16,173 bases of DNA from Chromatiales bacterium (GTDB lineage Bacteria; Pseudomonadota; Gammaproteobacteria; SZUA-140): the NCBI GenBank assembly GCA_031285245.1, contig JAITWN010000044.1:1-16173 (forward strand), given 5' to 3'. Every line of letters starts with the position of its first letter. Position 1 is the stretch's first letter. Positions 1-7,260 of this stretch are shown piece after piece. A program made the translations under genes and the position numbers. Below the pieces are notes generated by a model. The model was given only the letters and a program-made list of their open reading frames with translations. It was not told the origin of the DNA and did not search any database.

Positions 1-1
1 A

Positions 2-94
2 GGATTTCCCATTACGGTGGGAGCTTCAATCGCGGGGAATGCGGTGACGGAGCTTGCGCCTCCGACTGCGCCTGCGGGGTTGAGTGTGAAATAA
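2..94 (+). CDS. C-terminal end of an unidentified protein (partial)
   Basis: An open frame enters from the left edge and ends at TAA 92-94, giving 30 residues that finish TAPAGLSVK. The tail is rich in Ala, Pro, Thr and Gly, with no charged or catalytic motif. Such low-complexity tails are common at the ends of secreted Ig-like or fibronectin-III-like proteins, but 30 residues are too few to name a family. Support for it being real coding sequence is the strong terminator 34 bp after the stop (128-159) and the convergent gene beyond it. It could be a chance open frame; the terminator position argues against that. Confidence 0.5.
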   Translation, partial: GFPITVGASIAGNAVTELAPPTAPAGLSVK

Positions 95-125
95 TTGCGG
101 ATAGTATTGTTTATTTGGCTGCTCA

Positions 126-1571
126 TCAGCCCTCAGGCGATACGCCTGAGGGCTTTTTTGTATGATGTTGAGGGTTAAATCTATTTGAGCTGTGGAGATT
201 GTCTCGTTCTTGTTGTAAAGATATGAAATCCGCCTTCAGTTCTGCGATGGTAACCATTTTGACTAGTGCACCGGTCAAGCCAATCATGAACCACCAGTAT
301 ATTTCATACAAATCATGTCCGAAGAGTCCTAGGGAAAGTCGGACGATGATAAAGCCCGTAAGAGCGACGGCAACTTGCCGGATAAGTAACAAATCTTTGA
401 TTTGGCTGCGTTGATCTAAGCTAAGCTTGGTATCGGGGTTGTTTTCCGCAGGGCTCAGTTTTTCCAGAATGAAATTGGATTGCTTCTCTACATAGCGAAG
501 CGATCTAAATAACGCGATGATTAACCCAATGAACACGATGAAGCCCGGTACTCCTAAATTGGTGGCTATTTCAAGATATAGATTGTGCGTATCTTGATCT
601 CTTTTGAAGTAGTCGTGCCGAACAGCTGGAAAAGCGCCGACGCCAATTCCCAGCGGGTGTGCTGAAAAAATCGCAATGGCATCGGAGAGAATTTCCCCGC
701 GAGCATCCATGGATCCGCCTTCGATCTCCTTGCCTGTAAAGATGGTATCGAATCGCGCGTAATATGCGTCAGGTATGAGTGGTGCGGCCACTGCCATAAT
801 CGCAGCAAGAACAGCTAGCGTGCGAAATCGAGAGCGCGATCGATAGATCATGTACGCCAGCCAAACTCCAAGCGCCACATAGGCTGTGCGAGATCCCGTA
901 AAAATACTGACCGCTACAGCGCCGACTCCTGCAGTGCAAAGAACTGCTTTTATCAAGAGTGGGCTAATCGGCCATAATGGGACGCTGAAAGCCAGCGTGG
1001 ACAGCTGAGTTCCGCCTAGCGAATTCGGATGATGATAGCTGGGGGTCGATCCATGCAGTCGTGGAACTCCTTGATTCTGCCAGACCATGGATCCGTTGAG
1101 ATATCCAGCTATGCCTTCGTACGTCATTCTCATGAATGAGAGGAGATAAGCGGCTATAAAGTAGCGCAGAGCTTTAGGGGATGTAACAAAGCTAAATATC
1201 ATGAAACTGAAGAGACCGAATTTCACCACGCGTTCGACAAATACTTCCCAGGAAATCACGAAGTAATATGATGAAACGGTTTGAATAAACATCACTAGAA
1301 CGAATGCGGATACCCAACCTGCGAGTTTTGGCGATGGTGCAGAGAGTTTTGGCTGTGGTGGTTTGTGGCGTAGTTGCATGAGTATTGCAGCGCCAACCAG
1401 GATGGCGCCAATAATCGCTTCAAACCTTATGGCACCGAGAACGGGGAATCGATAGCCTCCTTGCAGGTATCGAAAAAGGACAAACCCGAGGAACAGCCAC
1501 AGGATGAGCGTAGGGGCGGTTGGATAATCCGGCGCTGAATTCTGTTCGCGCTGTTTTGGTTTACTATCCAA
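126..1571 (-). CDS. O-antigen ligase/polymerase-family membrane protein (Wzy_C/WaaL-like)
   Basis: This 481-residue polytopic membrane protein has about ten hydrophobic segments between residues 20 and 440. The family mark is the large extracytoplasmic loop: TGSR (225-228), FSAHPLGIGVGAF (302-314) and DTHNLYLEIATNLGVPG (327-343), the Wzy_C/O-antigen ligase signature with its conserved His. Members either polymerise O-units (Wzy) or attach O-antigen to lipid A core (WaaL) from the periplasmic side. Because the locus encodes an ABC exporter, which does not need a Wzy polymerase, the ligase role is the better inference; sequence alone does not decide it. The start is TTG at 1569-1571, supported by AAGGGA at 1578-1583 (minus strand) with a 6-nt spacer. 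The last eight codons are the terminator hairpin of the convergent gene. It is separated from the upstream glycosyltransferase by a fossil and unassigned DNA. Confidence 0.85.
   Translation of the reverse strand: MDSKPKQREQNSAPDYPTAPTLILWLFLGFVLFRYLQGGYRFPVLGAIRFEAIIGAILVGAAILMQLRHKPPQPKLSAPSPKLAGWVSAFVLVMFIQTVSSYYFVISWEVFVERVVKFGLFSFMIFSFVTSPKALRYFIAAYLLSFMRMTYEGIAGYLNGSMVWQNQGVPRLHGSTPSYHHPNSLGGTQLSTLAFSVPLWPISPLLIKAVLCTAGVGAVAVSIFTGSRTAYVALGVWLAYMIYRSRSRFRTLAVLAAIMAVAAPLIPDAYYARFDTIFTGKEIEGGSMDARGEILSDAIAIFSAHPLGIGVGAFPAVRHDYFKRDQDTHNLYLEIATNLGVPGFIVFIGLIIALFRSLRYVEKQSNFILEKLSPAENNPDTKLSLDQRSQIKDLLLIRQVAVALTGFIIVRLSLGLFGHDLYEIYWWFMIGLTGALVKMVTIAELKADFISLQQERDNLHSSNRFNPQHHTKKPSGVSPEG
128..159 (+). 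terminator. Rho-independent terminator of the left-edge gene
   Basis: A perfect 11-bp stem, GCCCTCAGGCG (129-139) paired with CGCCTGAGGGC (143-153), has an ATA loop; A128-T154 adds a twelfth pair. It is followed on the plus strand by a run of T from 154 to 159. Read on the plus strand this is a textbook intrinsic terminator 34 bp after the stop at 94. The minus strand has no T run after the stem, so it should terminate mainly plus-strand transcripts. The stem lies inside the last codons of the convergent gene 126-1571. Confidence 0.9.
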
Positions 1572-1577
1572 TTGCGT

Positions 1578-1583
1578 TCCCTT
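1578..1583 (-). promoter_or_regulatory. Shine-Dalgarno site fixing a TTG start
   Basis: AAGGGA on the minus strand lies 6 nt before the TTG at 1569-1571. It is the reason for accepting this rare start codon for the O-antigen ligase-family gene; no ATG competes near this position. Confidence 0.6.
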
Positions 1584-1634
1584 TTATTGTTAGTATTTCC
1601 AAAGATGAAATTCTGCCATCAGATTCTGTCCCGT

Positions 1635-1669
1635 CCTAATTCAGCGACGTTTAACGTTGCTTTGTTAGG
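1635..1669. repeat. Imperfect palindrome CCTAA...TTAGG with inner hairpin
   Basis: The outer arms are CCTAA (1635-1639) and TTAGG (1665-1669). The inner stem is GCGACGT (1644-1650) with ACGTTGC (1654-1660), pairing all seven positions if one G-U is allowed, around a TTA loop. The right arm reads GTTAGGC at 1664-1670, which fits the integron R' core GTTRRRY, and the other end on the minus strand partly fits. At about 37 bp it is shorter than usual attC sites, so recombination function is only a possibility. Confidence 0.35.
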
Positions 1670-1934
1670 CAGTGTATCGGCGGGTCGCCATGATAACCGA
1701 CATGGGCAGGCTGTGCTTGCGGTTTGAAGCCAGTCAAGCCATTGCTGCAGAAAGCTGATGATTTGTTCTTCGGTGACTGTGTCAAAGCTCTTTCGGCGGT
1801 GGGGTTGGGTTCTAAAACTCGGTGCCTCAAGATGAGGGCGGGCAGGGCGTTGTTGCTGCGGATTACTTTGAAGCGAGGCCAAGTCCATCACGCGTGCCAT
1901 ACGCTAGGCGCGTTCCTGCCCTCGTCGCTAGCGG

Positions 1935-2315
1935 TTAGATTACTCCATCGCCCACCCGATGGCGTTCGGTCCATCGCGCGGTTTCGGTGCCAGCCACGAT
2001 TAGCGGGATGCTTCCAAATAGACCGCCTTCATAGATTCGATTGGGCAGGAGCCAAGCTGAGTTGAGCCCTTCATCGAAATAGTCGATGGCCCAGGTGAAG
2101 TGTGCCTCGCCATACATCTGTGGTAGATCCGCAGGCCCACAAGGTCCTTTGAAGTTCAAGCTTGGTGTTGAGGTGGCTTCATTTTCGAAATTATCGAATT
2201 CGTGCAGAGCAGGCTGTCCCCGAATGATTACTTCGACAAGCCCCGGATTAGCTCGCGCGATAGAGCTCAGTGACGATGCACGGTTCTCGAGATCACAGCG
2301 ATTCAGCAATAACAA
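1935..2315 (-). pseudogene. Fragment of an ExoL-like GT4 glycosyltransferase
   Basis: The 126-codon frame carries recognisable family text: RANPGLVEVIIRG, PADLPQMYGEAHFTWAID (about 64-81) and NSAWLLPNRIYEGGLFG (about 85-101), then a GTETARW block. This is the C-terminal nucleotide-sugar-binding half of group 1 glycosyltransferases like ExoL, normally about 400 residues. The N-terminal acceptor half is missing, as is the usual last 40 or so residues after GTETARW. Upstream in frame there is a TGA only a few codons before the nominal TTG, still inside the GT2 gene, so no longer product is possible. The frame overlaps the last 23 bases of the GT2 gene. I read it as a decayed remnant left by recombination. 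A short expressed protein is possible but would lack half the active site. Confidence 0.75.
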
Positions 2316-3195
2316 CCTTCATCAGTTCCTTCCATGCTGCGAGATAGGTTGGTTTGTACTGAATGGCCTTTGCATAACAGAACATGCTGCGCCATGGTTT
2401 GCGTTCTGTTGCGCGTAGTGTGCTGCCGAGTCCGGTATAGGTGTGTGCCCATGCCCTGAGTCTGGTTTCTTTATGTACGGCGCCCGGGAAGTCCCGCAGA
2501 AATTGATGCATGATTTTGATGCCGTTTGTATAGACCTTTTCGTGTTGGCTGGTTATCTGACCAGGCCAGATTCTATAGAGCAGGGTCGGTGTTGATACGT
2601 ACCCAAAGGCGTAGCGTGTGGAGAAGCGTAGCCATAGGTCATAATCAAGGCCCGTCACCAGCGATGTGCTGAACGTTCCCATTTCCTCGAAGCATTTCCG
2701 TTTTACGAGCGTGCTCCCATAGGGAATGAAGTTACTGATGAACAGTCGATTCGTAATGAAGCCGCTGTGTAGCGGTGTTTCAACGACACCAAGAGAGTTT
2801 CCCGCCTGGTCCATATAGCGTAGCGGGGAGTACATGACTGCGACGTTATTCATGCGCTCGATGGCGGCAACTTGCAATTCGAGTTTTTCGGAAATCCACG
2901 CATCATCGTCGTCTAGAAAGGCGATGTAATATCCGCGAGCGAGCGAGATACCGAGATTGACGGCGGTGCCTTGGCCGGCATTGCTTTGTTTGACGATTCT
3001 TACCCGAGGGTCTTTTTCAAAGCGCTTGAGAACTTCTTGGGTGTTGTCGATTGACCCATCGTCGATGATGATCAATTCCAGATTTTGGTAGGTCTGGCAC
3101 AGTACGGAAGCAACCGCTTGCGGCAGATAGGCAGCCCGGTTGCAAGTCGCGATGATTACGCTGACGAGGGGGCTGTTGTTCACGGATCCTTTCAT
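2293..3195 (-). CDS. GT-A family 2 glycosyltransferase
   Basis: From ATG 3193-3195 this is 300 residues, normal for family 2. VSVIIATCNR (11-20) begins the GT-A fold, IIIDDGSIDNT (42-52) is the nucleotide-binding segment, and FLDDDDAW (93-100) is the DXD metal/nucleotide-sugar site. TGLDYDLWLRF further on is the usual catalytic-base region. There is no membrane anchor, so it should act at the cytoplasmic face, adding one sugar to a lipid-linked chain; donor and acceptor cannot be read. A longer frame begins at a TTG (3277-3279) and adds 28 unconserved residues; I prefer the ATG, which has GGTGAG just upstream and puts the fold start at residue 11. It diverges from the 3693 gene and presumably shares a transcript with the ligase-family gene. 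Confidence 0.85.
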   Translation of the reverse strand: MKGSVNNSPLVSVIIATCNRAAYLPQAVASVLCQTYQNLELIIIDDGSIDNTQEVLKRFEKDPRVRIVKQSNAGQGTAVNLGISLARGYYIAFLDDDDAWISEKLELQVAAIERMNNVAVMYSPLRYMDQAGNSLGVVETPLHSGFITNRLFISNFIPYGSTLVKRKCFEEMGTFSTSLVTGLDYDLWLRFSTRYAFGYVSTPTLLYRIWPGQITSQHEKVYTNGIKIMHQFLRDFPGAVHKETRLRAWAHTYTGLGSTLRATERKPWRSMFCYAKAIQYKPTYLAAWKELMKVVIAESL

Positions 3196-3632
3196 GCGTC
3201 TCACCACTGAATCCTCATGCGCGTCATTGTGCGGTTGAAGTCGTCCGTGGCCTTGCTGCGGGAAGTAAGCTTTTGCCAATGCCTGTTGGGTGTCTGCGCG
3301 CCATCATAGAGCGTTTTTTTTTGCTGATATGTTGGGATTATCCCTTACTGAGGCTTGATGGAGGCTGTCGCTTGCTTGTGTCAGCGTAAATATTCAGTTG
3401 CCTGCCAGGTCGTTCGGTTGCGTTTCGCCTGGGCTTGCCAGTACTATGCGCGCCCATGTTTTCTATGCTTTGGGTCCGATGCTTGTGTGTGCGGGCCTGC
3501 CTCTCTGTGAGAGCTGGATTTGTGGTTCTTTCCTGCCTTCACGGGCGTTACTGATTGAGTCGGAATGTAGTGGGCGCTGCTATGCGCAACGTTCTGGCGA
3601 CATCAGTTTGTGTCTGAACGGTCGATAATTTG

Positions 3633-3670
3633 TGGCCAACGAGTGGCCATGATAGGCGCCCTGGCGCCAG
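3633..3670 (+). repeat. Two adjacent inverted repeats in the leader of the GT4 gene
   Basis: The first is TGGCCA (3633-3638) repeated at 3644-3649 around ACGAG. The second is GGCGCC (3655-3660) and GGCGCC (3663-3668) around CT; the right part is the 10-bp palindrome CTGGCGCCAG (3661-3670). They end 10 nt before the ribosome-binding site of the 3693 gene. They could be operator half-sites or leader RNA stems. No T run follows, so termination is unlikely. Confidence 0.4.
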
Positions 3671-3680
3671 AGTTTATGCC

Positions 3681-3686
3681 AAGAGG
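3681..3686 (+). promoter_or_regulatory. Ribosome-binding site AAGAGG deciding the GT4 start
   Basis: AAGAGG lies 6 nt before ATG 3693-3695. A longer frame from TTG 3630 would place this site and both hairpins inside coding sequence, so the ATG is preferred. Confidence 0.6.
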
Positions 3687-3692
3687 CCTTTA

Positions 3693-4973
3693 ATGAAGGA
3701 TTGCGATAATCAGGCAGCGCGGGATCCGAACTCGGTTTGTTTCATTACTCAGACTGGCGCGGTTGGTGGTGTTGCGATACACACCATGAGACTGATGGAA
3801 GCGCTGCTGTCGCGAGGCTATCGCATTGAGCTCATACAGTGCCGTTATCACGGATTCGATAGTTGGCACGAAGGGCTTGCGAGCACCGCTAGAAAGGCGG
3901 TTTCCATTCTGCACGTAGGTTTTCATGTCAACGCCCCCCCTGGGGCATGGCGCCCGGTAATGGGGGCGCTGAATAGTGCGACGCTCATCTTCCCGAAGGG
4001 CGGTAATTTCATGGGTGGAATAGGGCTGTTGCGCCTCTGGCGGCGTACGTTCAGCCATTTGTACTTCATAGAGCATCTCGAGGCTCCTCCTGTGCCGGAG
4101 CGATCTTCAGCTCGCTATTTCGGTGTTATTCCTGGGCTCGGTTTGTGGTGGTACAAGCGCTGGCTGACGCACAAAGTGCGTGCTTGGTATGCGAATCGTC
4201 TGGTGGACCGGATCATCGCAGTCAGCGAGAAGGTCAAGGGGCGGTTGCTGGAGGATTGGCAATACACGCCAGGCAAGATCGTTGTCGTTCGCAACGGGGT
4301 TTATTGGCAGCATTTCATCCGCGATGAAGAGCGGGGGCACGCCTGTCGCGTCCGATGCGATATTCCTTCGGACGGGTTTGTGTTCGGCATGGTCACTAGG
4401 CTAAGTGAGGAAAAGGGCATTGATATTGCCCTTCGCGCGCTACGGTATGCGATGGATAGCGTGCTAGGTCGTCGCCCTTATTTGCTGATAGCGGGCGGGG
4501 GGCCGCAGGCTAACGAACTTCAGGCGTTAAGTGCTGCGTTAGGGGTAGATGAGAACGTCCGATTCATCGGCTTTATTTCTGATGTGCGCGATGTTCTCTT
4601 TGCTTCCGATGTGATTCTGTTTTCGAGTCGCTTGGAAGGATTGCCGCTTGGTTTGCTCGAAGGTATGGCCGCGGGATGTGTGCCTGTGGTGACGCAGGTC
4701 AGTGGTATGCCGGAGGTGGTGGATAGCTCAGAGATCGGGTTTGTTGTTTCCCCCGAGAGCCCGGTCGAGCTTGGCGAGGCCATGAAAAACGTCATGACGC
4801 TTGATCGTGATGCATTTGAGCGGCTTCGGAATAATGCGGTACAGCGAGTTCGAGAGAATTTCGATGCTGCGAAAAGCTATGTAGCTATCCTCGATGTGTG
4901 TGGATTGCGGGGAGAGCAAAAAGCGAGTGTCGAAAGTCTGAATATATGCACGCAGCAGAGCGATCGTTCATAG
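3693..4973 (+). CDS. GT-B family 4 glycosyltransferase
   Basis: It has 426 residues from ATG 3693, a usual length for family 4. TGAVGGVAIHTMRL (21-34) is the glycine-rich N-terminal loop. IIAVSEKVK (174-182) and VVVRNGV (197-203) mark the domain linker. FGMVTRLSEEKGID (231-244) opens the C-terminal domain. EGLPLGLLE (315-323) is the E-x7-E motif that binds the donor nucleotide sugar, followed by VVTQVSGMPE. This is a retaining, cytoplasmic enzyme adding one residue to the growing chain; the sugar is not predictable. It is the first gene of the plus-strand cluster, 100 bp before wzm. The acceptor domain carries an aromatic and basic stretch near residues 141-170 that may lie against the membrane. 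Confidence 0.88.
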   Translation: MKDCDNQAARDPNSVCFITQTGAVGGVAIHTMRLMEALLSRGYRIELIQCRYHGFDSWHEGLASTARKAVSILHVGFHVNAPPGAWRPVMGALNSATLIFPKGGNFMGGIGLLRLWRRTFSHLYFIEHLEAPPVPERSSARYFGVIPGLGLWWYKRWLTHKVRAWYANRLVDRIIAVSEKVKGRLLEDWQYTPGKIVVVRNGVYWQHFIRDEERGHACRVRCDIPSDGFVFGMVTRLSEEKGIDIALRALRYAMDSVLGRRPYLLIAGGGPQANELQALSAALGVDENVRFIGFISDVRDVLFASDVILFSSRLEGLPLGLLEGMAAGCVPVVTQVSGMPEVVDSSEIGFVVSPESPVELGEAMKNVMTLDRDAFERLRNNAVQRVRENFDAAKSYVAILDVCGLRGEQKASVESLNICTQQSDRS

Positions 4974-5073
4974 CGCTCAGCGCGATGCTGAAATCTAGTG
5001 TGTATTATAGTGTCCGCCTGTGCGGTCGATAATCTGCTGCTGGTTCAGCAATTAGATATAGCGACTCAAAAAC

Positions 5074-5925
5074 ATGTCTGATTCAATTCATAGTGAAATT
5101 CAGTCTAGTTCCAGCATACAAATTCGCCCCTCCAGAGGACTCCTTGATCTGGAGCTCGGTGCCGTATGGCGCTATCGCGAACTGCTTTATTTTCTGGTGT
5201 TGCGCGAAATCAAAGTGCGTTATCGCCAAGCTGTACTGGGGGTAGCCTGGGCGGTGATACAGCCGCTCTTTGCGGTGGTGGTGTTTACCGTGATCTTTGG
5301 TCATTTCGCCAAGTTCCCTTCCGATGGCGTGCCCTATGCGGTCTTTGCCTTCGCCGCGACTTTGCCATGGGCGTATTTCGCGGAAGCAACGCAGCGCAGT
5401 GCTAATGGTCTGGTTACGGATGCCAGCCTTGTGAGCAAGGTGTATTTCCCGCGGCTGATTCTTCCGCTCGCGATGGTGGCGGCGCCGCTCGTCGATTTTC
5501 TGTGTGCCTTTGTCGTTTTTCTCGGCGTGCTGGCTTGGTACGGTATTTCGCCCACGCTGAATCTGGTGTTTCTACCGGTGCTGCTGTTCATCGCCATGAT
5601 GCTGGCCTTGGCGATTGGGCTTTTGCTCGCGCCTATCAATGTTCGCTTTCGCGACGTCAGACATACCTTGCCGTTCATCATTCAAATCTGGATGTATGCC
5701 TCACCGATCGTCTATCCGTTGAGTATGGTGCCGGAGCAGTGGCGCGGTCTCTACAGCTTGAATCCGATGGTGGGCGTGATTGAAGGTTTTCGTTGGGTAT
5801 TGCTGGGTACAGAGCATCCTGATTTCGTTTCCATGGCGATTAGCATGGTCATCATCGCAGCGGCGCTTTTCGCTGGCCTGGTCTATTTCAAGAAGCACGA
5901 ACGCGCATTTGCGGACATCATATGA
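5074..5925 (+). CDS. wzm: Wzm: polysaccharide ABC transporter permease
   Basis: The 283-residue protein is an ABC-2 type permease of the length expected for Wzm. A short polar N-terminus is followed by YRELLYFLVLREIKVRYRQ (about 34-51), the amphipathic stretch that typifies Wzm and its relatives. About six hydrophobic segments follow between residues 53 and 272, and the protein ends with a basic tail (YFKKHERAF). With Wzt it moves lipid-linked polysaccharide across the inner membrane. The stop TGA 5923-5925 overlaps the wzt ATG at 5922 in an ATGA junction, so the two are translationally coupled. The start ATG 5074 has no good Shine-Dalgarno sequence (it is preceded by CTCAAAAAC), but no other start fits. 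A 100-bp gap upstream leaves room for its own promoter. Confidence 0.92.
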   Translation: MSDSIHSEIQSSSSIQIRPSRGLLDLELGAVWRYRELLYFLVLREIKVRYRQAVLGVAWAVIQPLFAVVVFTVIFGHFAKFPSDGVPYAVFAFAATLPWAYFAEATQRSANGLVTDASLVSKVYFPRLILPLAMVAAPLVDFLCAFVVFLGVLAWYGISPTLNLVFLPVLLFIAMMLALAIGLLLAPINVRFRDVRHTLPFIIQIWMYASPIVYPLSMVPEQWRGLYSLNPMVGVIEGFRWVLLGTEHPDFVSMAISMVIIAAALFAGLVYFKKHERAFADII

Positions 5926-7202
5926 GTGATCAAGCGGCAATCGTCGTAAAAGGACTGGGCAAACGTTATCGTCTTGGCCTCGCGCGCGGGCGCCATGACA
6001 CGATGATTGACCTGATTGCTGCGCGCACGCGCGATCTTTTCCGCGGCAGCAAGGAGCGTGAAGAGGCCAATGGCCAGGAGCATTTCTGGGCACTGCGCGA
6101 TGCCAATTTCACCATCAATCGCGGCGAGAATGTCGGCATCATCGGCCTCAACGGCGCGGGCAAGAGCACGCTGCTGAAAATGCTTTCCCGTATCACTTAC
6201 CCCACTGAGGGCTCAGCCGAGATCAATGGTCGGCTCGGCGCGCTGCTGGAAGTGGGAACGGGTTTTCATCCTGAGCTCACTGGACGCGAGAACATCTTTC
6301 TCTATGGCGCGATCCTCGGCATGAGCAAGGCGGAAATCGTGAGAAAATTCGATTCCATCGTCGAATTCGCCGAGATTCCCAAATTCATCGATACGCCGGT
6401 CAAGCGTTATTCGAGCGGTATGTACGTGCGCCTCGCATTTTCCGTCGCTGCTCACCTTGATCCAGAAATTCTGCTCCTCGATGAAGTGCTGGCTGTTGGT
6501 GATTTGCCGTTTCAGCGCAAGTGCATGGAATTCGCGAAGAGCCTTCAGGCCAAGGATGCGACCATCCTGTTCGTGTCGCACAATATGTTCAGCATCAAAA
6601 ACATGTGTGAGCGTGTGATTTACCTGAAGAAGGGGCAGATTCAGTATGACGGCTCGGTGGAAGAGGGCATCGCACGCTATGAGAAAGATGGCCAGTTGGG
6701 CAAGCTCTCTTGGGGCAGAAAGGATGCGCCTGAGAACTGGCCGATCTTCCTTGAGCGCTTTGAATTGCTGGATGAGCAAGGCGCTGAGCGGGCGGTGTTC
6801 GATTTCGGTGAGCGCGTGAGGATGCGACTGCATTTTGAGGTGCGCGAATCTTTACGTAACCCGAATGTGATCGTCCTTTTCGAGCGTTCCGATGGTGTCG
6901 CGTGCTGCAATTTCAGCAGTGTCGCCGATGGCCTCAGTCTGGACGGTGTGAGTGGCGGTACGGTGGCTGTCGAGCTGCTGACTCCGCCGCTGAAGCTGGT
7001 GTCAGAGTTGTATTCAATTCAAGTGATCGTGCGTGAGAACGGTTACCAGGACGTTCTATGTGCACAGATGGCTTCCAGCTTTCATGTCCGGCATGAACTG
7101 TACGACATGCATTTCGGTGTGTTCCACGAGTCGGGGACTTGGGCTCGGGGTAAAGGTCAAGCAGTGCCGGTGGTGAAGGAGCGTTTGTATGAAGCCCAAT
7201 AG
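5922..7202 (+). CDS. wzt: Wzt: polysaccharide ABC transporter ATPase with C-terminal carbohydrate-binding domain
   Basis: Of 426 residues, about 1-255 are the ATPase: Walker A GLNGAGKST (75-83), ABC signature YSSGM (163-167), Walker B EILLLDE (182-188) and H-loop His220 in FVSHN. The insert before Walker A is usual for the O-antigen/teichoic acid exporter subfamily. Residues from about 265 to 426 form the extra domain found in Wzt proteins, a beta-sandwich that in studied cases binds the polymer's terminal modification and links export to chain termination. That suggests the polysaccharide here carries a recognised end cap, although no capping kinase or methyltransferase is in the window. The first bases overlap wzm. 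The last 14 bases overlap a 23-codon frame in another phase. Confidence 0.93.
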   Translation: MSDQAAIVVKGLGKRYRLGLARGRHDTMIDLIAARTRDLFRGSKEREEANGQEHFWALRDANFTINRGENVGIIGLNGAGKSTLLKMLSRITYPTEGSAEINGRLGALLEVGTGFHPELTGRENIFLYGAILGMSKAEIVRKFDSIVEFAEIPKFIDTPVKRYSSGMYVRLAFSVAAHLDPEILLLDEVLAVGDLPFQRKCMEFAKSLQAKDATILFVSHNMFSIKNMCERVIYLKKGQIQYDGSVEEGIARYEKDGQLGKLSWGRKDAPENWPIFLERFELLDEQGAERAVFDFGERVRMRLHFEVRESLRNPNVIVLFERSDGVACCNFSSVADGLSLDGVSGGTVAVELLTPPLKLVSELYSIQVIVRENGYQDVLCAQMASSFHVRHELYDMHFGVFHESGTWARGKGQAVPVVKERLYEAQ

Positions 7203-7260
7203 AAGCGCCATCTATCGTCGTTTCTGGGACGTTGGTCCGCGTCGTTGCGGTAAACCGTGA
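7189..7260 (+). CDS. Possible 23-residue mini-ORF bridging wzt and the next glycosyltransferase
   Basis: The ATG at 7189-7191 is preceded by AAGGAG (7176-7181) with a 7-nt spacer, the best Shine-Dalgarno site I noticed in the window. The frame starts inside the end of wzt in another phase and stops at TGA 7258-7260, overlapping the GTG start (7257) of the next gene as GTGA. The product begins MKPNRSAIYRRFWDVG and is basic (five Arg, two Lys), with no family resemblance. The downstream GT2 gene has a GTG start and only a weak ribosome-binding site, so the simplest role is translational coupling across the 54-bp gap. It could also be the stub of a lost gene. Confidence 0.45.
   Translation: MKPNRSAIYRRFWDVGPRRCGKP

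Larger units (their letters stand above)
1572..1934. other. Unassigned stretch between the GT4 fossil and the ligase-family gene
   Basis: These 363 bp hold no gene I can defend. A minus-strand frame of 93 codons (1619-1900) and part of a plus-strand frame (1724-2065) are open, but neither product resembles a family I know and neither has a clear ribosome-binding site. The upstream GT4 fragment loses its homology at about 1937, so this stretch is probably the scar of the event that truncated it. It contains a 35-bp imperfect palindrome (1635-1669) and the ribosome-binding site of the downstream gene. Confidence 0.5.
3196..3692. other. Divergent intergenic region, 497 bp
   Basis: It separates the minus-strand GT2 gene from the plus-strand cluster, so promoters for both should lie here. 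A 76-codon plus frame (3398-3628) shows no family resemblance and I do not accept it. I see an A/T-rich patch with a T run near 3314-3322 but no convincing -35/-10 pair on either strand. I found no GGCGGTAG (ops) element for RfaH. The end nearest the 3693 gene contains two adjacent hairpins (3633-3670). Confidence 0.6.

Noticed and set aside
1619..1900. 93-codon minus-strand frame between the fossil and the ligase-family gene
   Set aside because: No family resemblance and no Shine-Dalgarno site. I considered a transposase remnant but found no DDE-type or other motif and no terminal repeats.
3398..3628. 76-codon plus-strand frame in the divergent intergenic region
   Set aside because: No ribosome-binding site, no recognisable domain, Cys/Ser-rich composition unlike a normal protein.
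3196..3692. ops/JUMPstart element for RfaH control
   Set aside because: GGCGGTAG is not present in the leader on either strand as far as I can read.
5003..5008. TATTAT as a -10 box before wzm
   Set aside because: No acceptable -35 sequence 16-18 bp upstream and no proper extended -10.
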